Assembly (NCBI GenBank): GCA_021613335.1
Contig: JAJTWR010000284.1
Coordinates: 238,501 to 302,500, forward strand
Length of the DNA stretch: 64,000 bases
Direction: 5' to 3'
From: Whitmania pigra
Taxonomy: Eukaryota; Annelida; Clitellata; Hirudinida; Haemopidae
The notes beneath the pieces were generated by a model. The model had not been told where the DNA came from. It was given only the letters and a program-made list of their open reading frames with translations, and ran no database searches. The first letter of the stretch is position 1; each line of letters starts with the position of its first letter. The translations under genes and the position numbers were made by a program. Of this stretch, positions 62,867 through 64,000 are shown one piece after another.

Positions 62867-64000
62867 GTTGACAATATGTTTAATGGAAACTCCAGCAAAG
62901 GAAGAGTAACAGTTACTTAACAGCTCTTCAGATCTAATGTTACAACTTAACAATTCTGTGACGAAAATTACTTCGTAGAGAATCTTAATTTGTCAAGAAC
63001 ACCGGCCTATCGAGCATAATTTCAATAAAATCTGGGTGAAGCTGGGACCTCCATCTCACCGTAGTTGATGACACGACTAAAAGATATCAACGCGCTCATT
63101 CTATAGTATCTCAGTTTTTCTTTAATAATTAAATAATGAAATTTTTTTGATAGTTTTATAATTATTAGCACAACTACGAGAGCCGAAAACATGTTTATAT
63201 TTCGAGAAAAAATAAGTCGCAATGGACTGCTGTAAAGCTAGTTAATGATGTACTGATTAAGGCTCTGGAAAAAAAAATGTGCTCATAATTACAGATGCTT
63301 AAATTCGTATTTTATAAACTTCATTTTTTTTAAAGATTATAAACAATTTCAAAATGGGTCTGTTATTAGATCGATAGACCCTTTATGTTGATTTTGAATT
63401 GTTTGGTTATTTTATGGGGGCTTGAGATCTCAAATCTTGTAAATGATTTCGTTTAAATGTTTTGACTAGTGTTTAATGATTACTTGGCTCATTCGGAAGT
63501 GGACTTAAATTTTTAGATTTTCTGAAATATAATTTGAAATATAAATATAAAGGTTGAATAGATAGAATTTTGTTACTTGCAAATTGAGCTACTATTTATT
63601 AAATGCAGTTGATTAAAGGTGCTTTAGTTATTGCCAGTTAAACCGAAAGATTTGAGGTTGTTGTTTTACTATTGACGGCTGGTGAATTTACGATAATTCA
63701 AAAGATGTCGCAACTGCTTATATTTGCAGCAAAAGGTTTTTTAATGCTCTATTATTTTAACGTGAACTTTCTATTTAACACTTGTTAATTTACTTATTTA
63801 AGTTGCTGCTTTATTATTTAAAATTCATTAAATAAATGAGACATTTTAAAATATATTTAACTCCGTTGAAAAACAAAGTTTAAATTTATGGAGGACCATA
63901 AAACAGCCTCCATCTCCTCTGAAACGATAAAAAAAGATTTTTCAGGTTGATGGAGGCCCCTGTGCGCAGGATAAACCACCTAAATCCAGCACTGGTCGAT
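62867..64000. other. Upstream flank of CPEB
   Basis: AT-rich. It should hold the CPEB promoter or a 5' non-coding exon, but no core promoter motif is convincing. The last ~110 bases (from 63888) are less AT-rich, with a repeated GATGGAGG, and may start another element or gene beyond the window. Confidence 0.45.

Overview
The window is nuclear DNA of an invertebrate animal. It is strongly AT-rich and full of microsatellites, minisatellites and retroelement debris. Its genes have GT-AG introns and its protein families are metazoan: secreted fibrinogen-domain lectin-like proteins, a rhodopsin-class peptide-type GPCR, a mitochondrial HOGA1-type aldolase and a CPEB2-4/Orb2-type RNA-binding protein. 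A marine lophotrochozoan-like animal fits, but I cannot name a taxon. No operon, CRISPR array or prokaryotic feature is present.

Region by region: (1) 149-6889 holds three paralogous six- or seven-exon fibrinogen-related (FReD) genes, one on + and two on -. I could rebuild all three completely (272, 275 and 274 aa) from splice sites and conserved exon phases. (2) 6.9-22.9 kb is gene-poor: SINE copies, a degenerate LINE fragment carrying the YADD motif, ATT/GT/ATC microsatellites and dispersed repeats. (3) 23007-35195 is a two-exon GPCR of about 501 aa. Its 10.7-kb intron holds a 570-bp GAT/GACGAT compound array, an intact antisense non-LTR retrotransposon ORF, another LINE fragment, a possible inverted-repeat DNA element and a minisatellite whose unit appears to derive from a LINE ORF. 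(4) 40653-44813 is one 1386-codon exon on the minus strand for a largely disordered protein I cannot identify. (5) 47230-49907 is a six-exon HOGA1/dihydrodipicolinate-synthase-family gene on the minus strand. (6) 50463-53377 is an intronless TRIP12/UFD4-type HECT E3 ligase gene on the plus strand, interrupted by one frameshift and one in-frame stop. (7) 57650-62866 is an eight-exon CPEB2-4-type gene on the minus strand (629 aa) with two RRMs and a ZZ-type zinc finger.

The genes look independent rather than part of one pathway. The FReD trio is a local tandem and inverted duplication of probable secreted recognition proteins. The HECT and HOGA1 genes are divergently arranged with about 555 bp between their starts. 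The most unusual items are the intronless, highly diverged but nearly open HECT gene, the FReD family with a non-standard N-terminal cysteine module and an intron present or absent between paralogs, the minisatellite born from a LINE reading frame, and short tail sequence shared by a SINE and the intact LINE. All calls come from reading the sequence; no database search was run.
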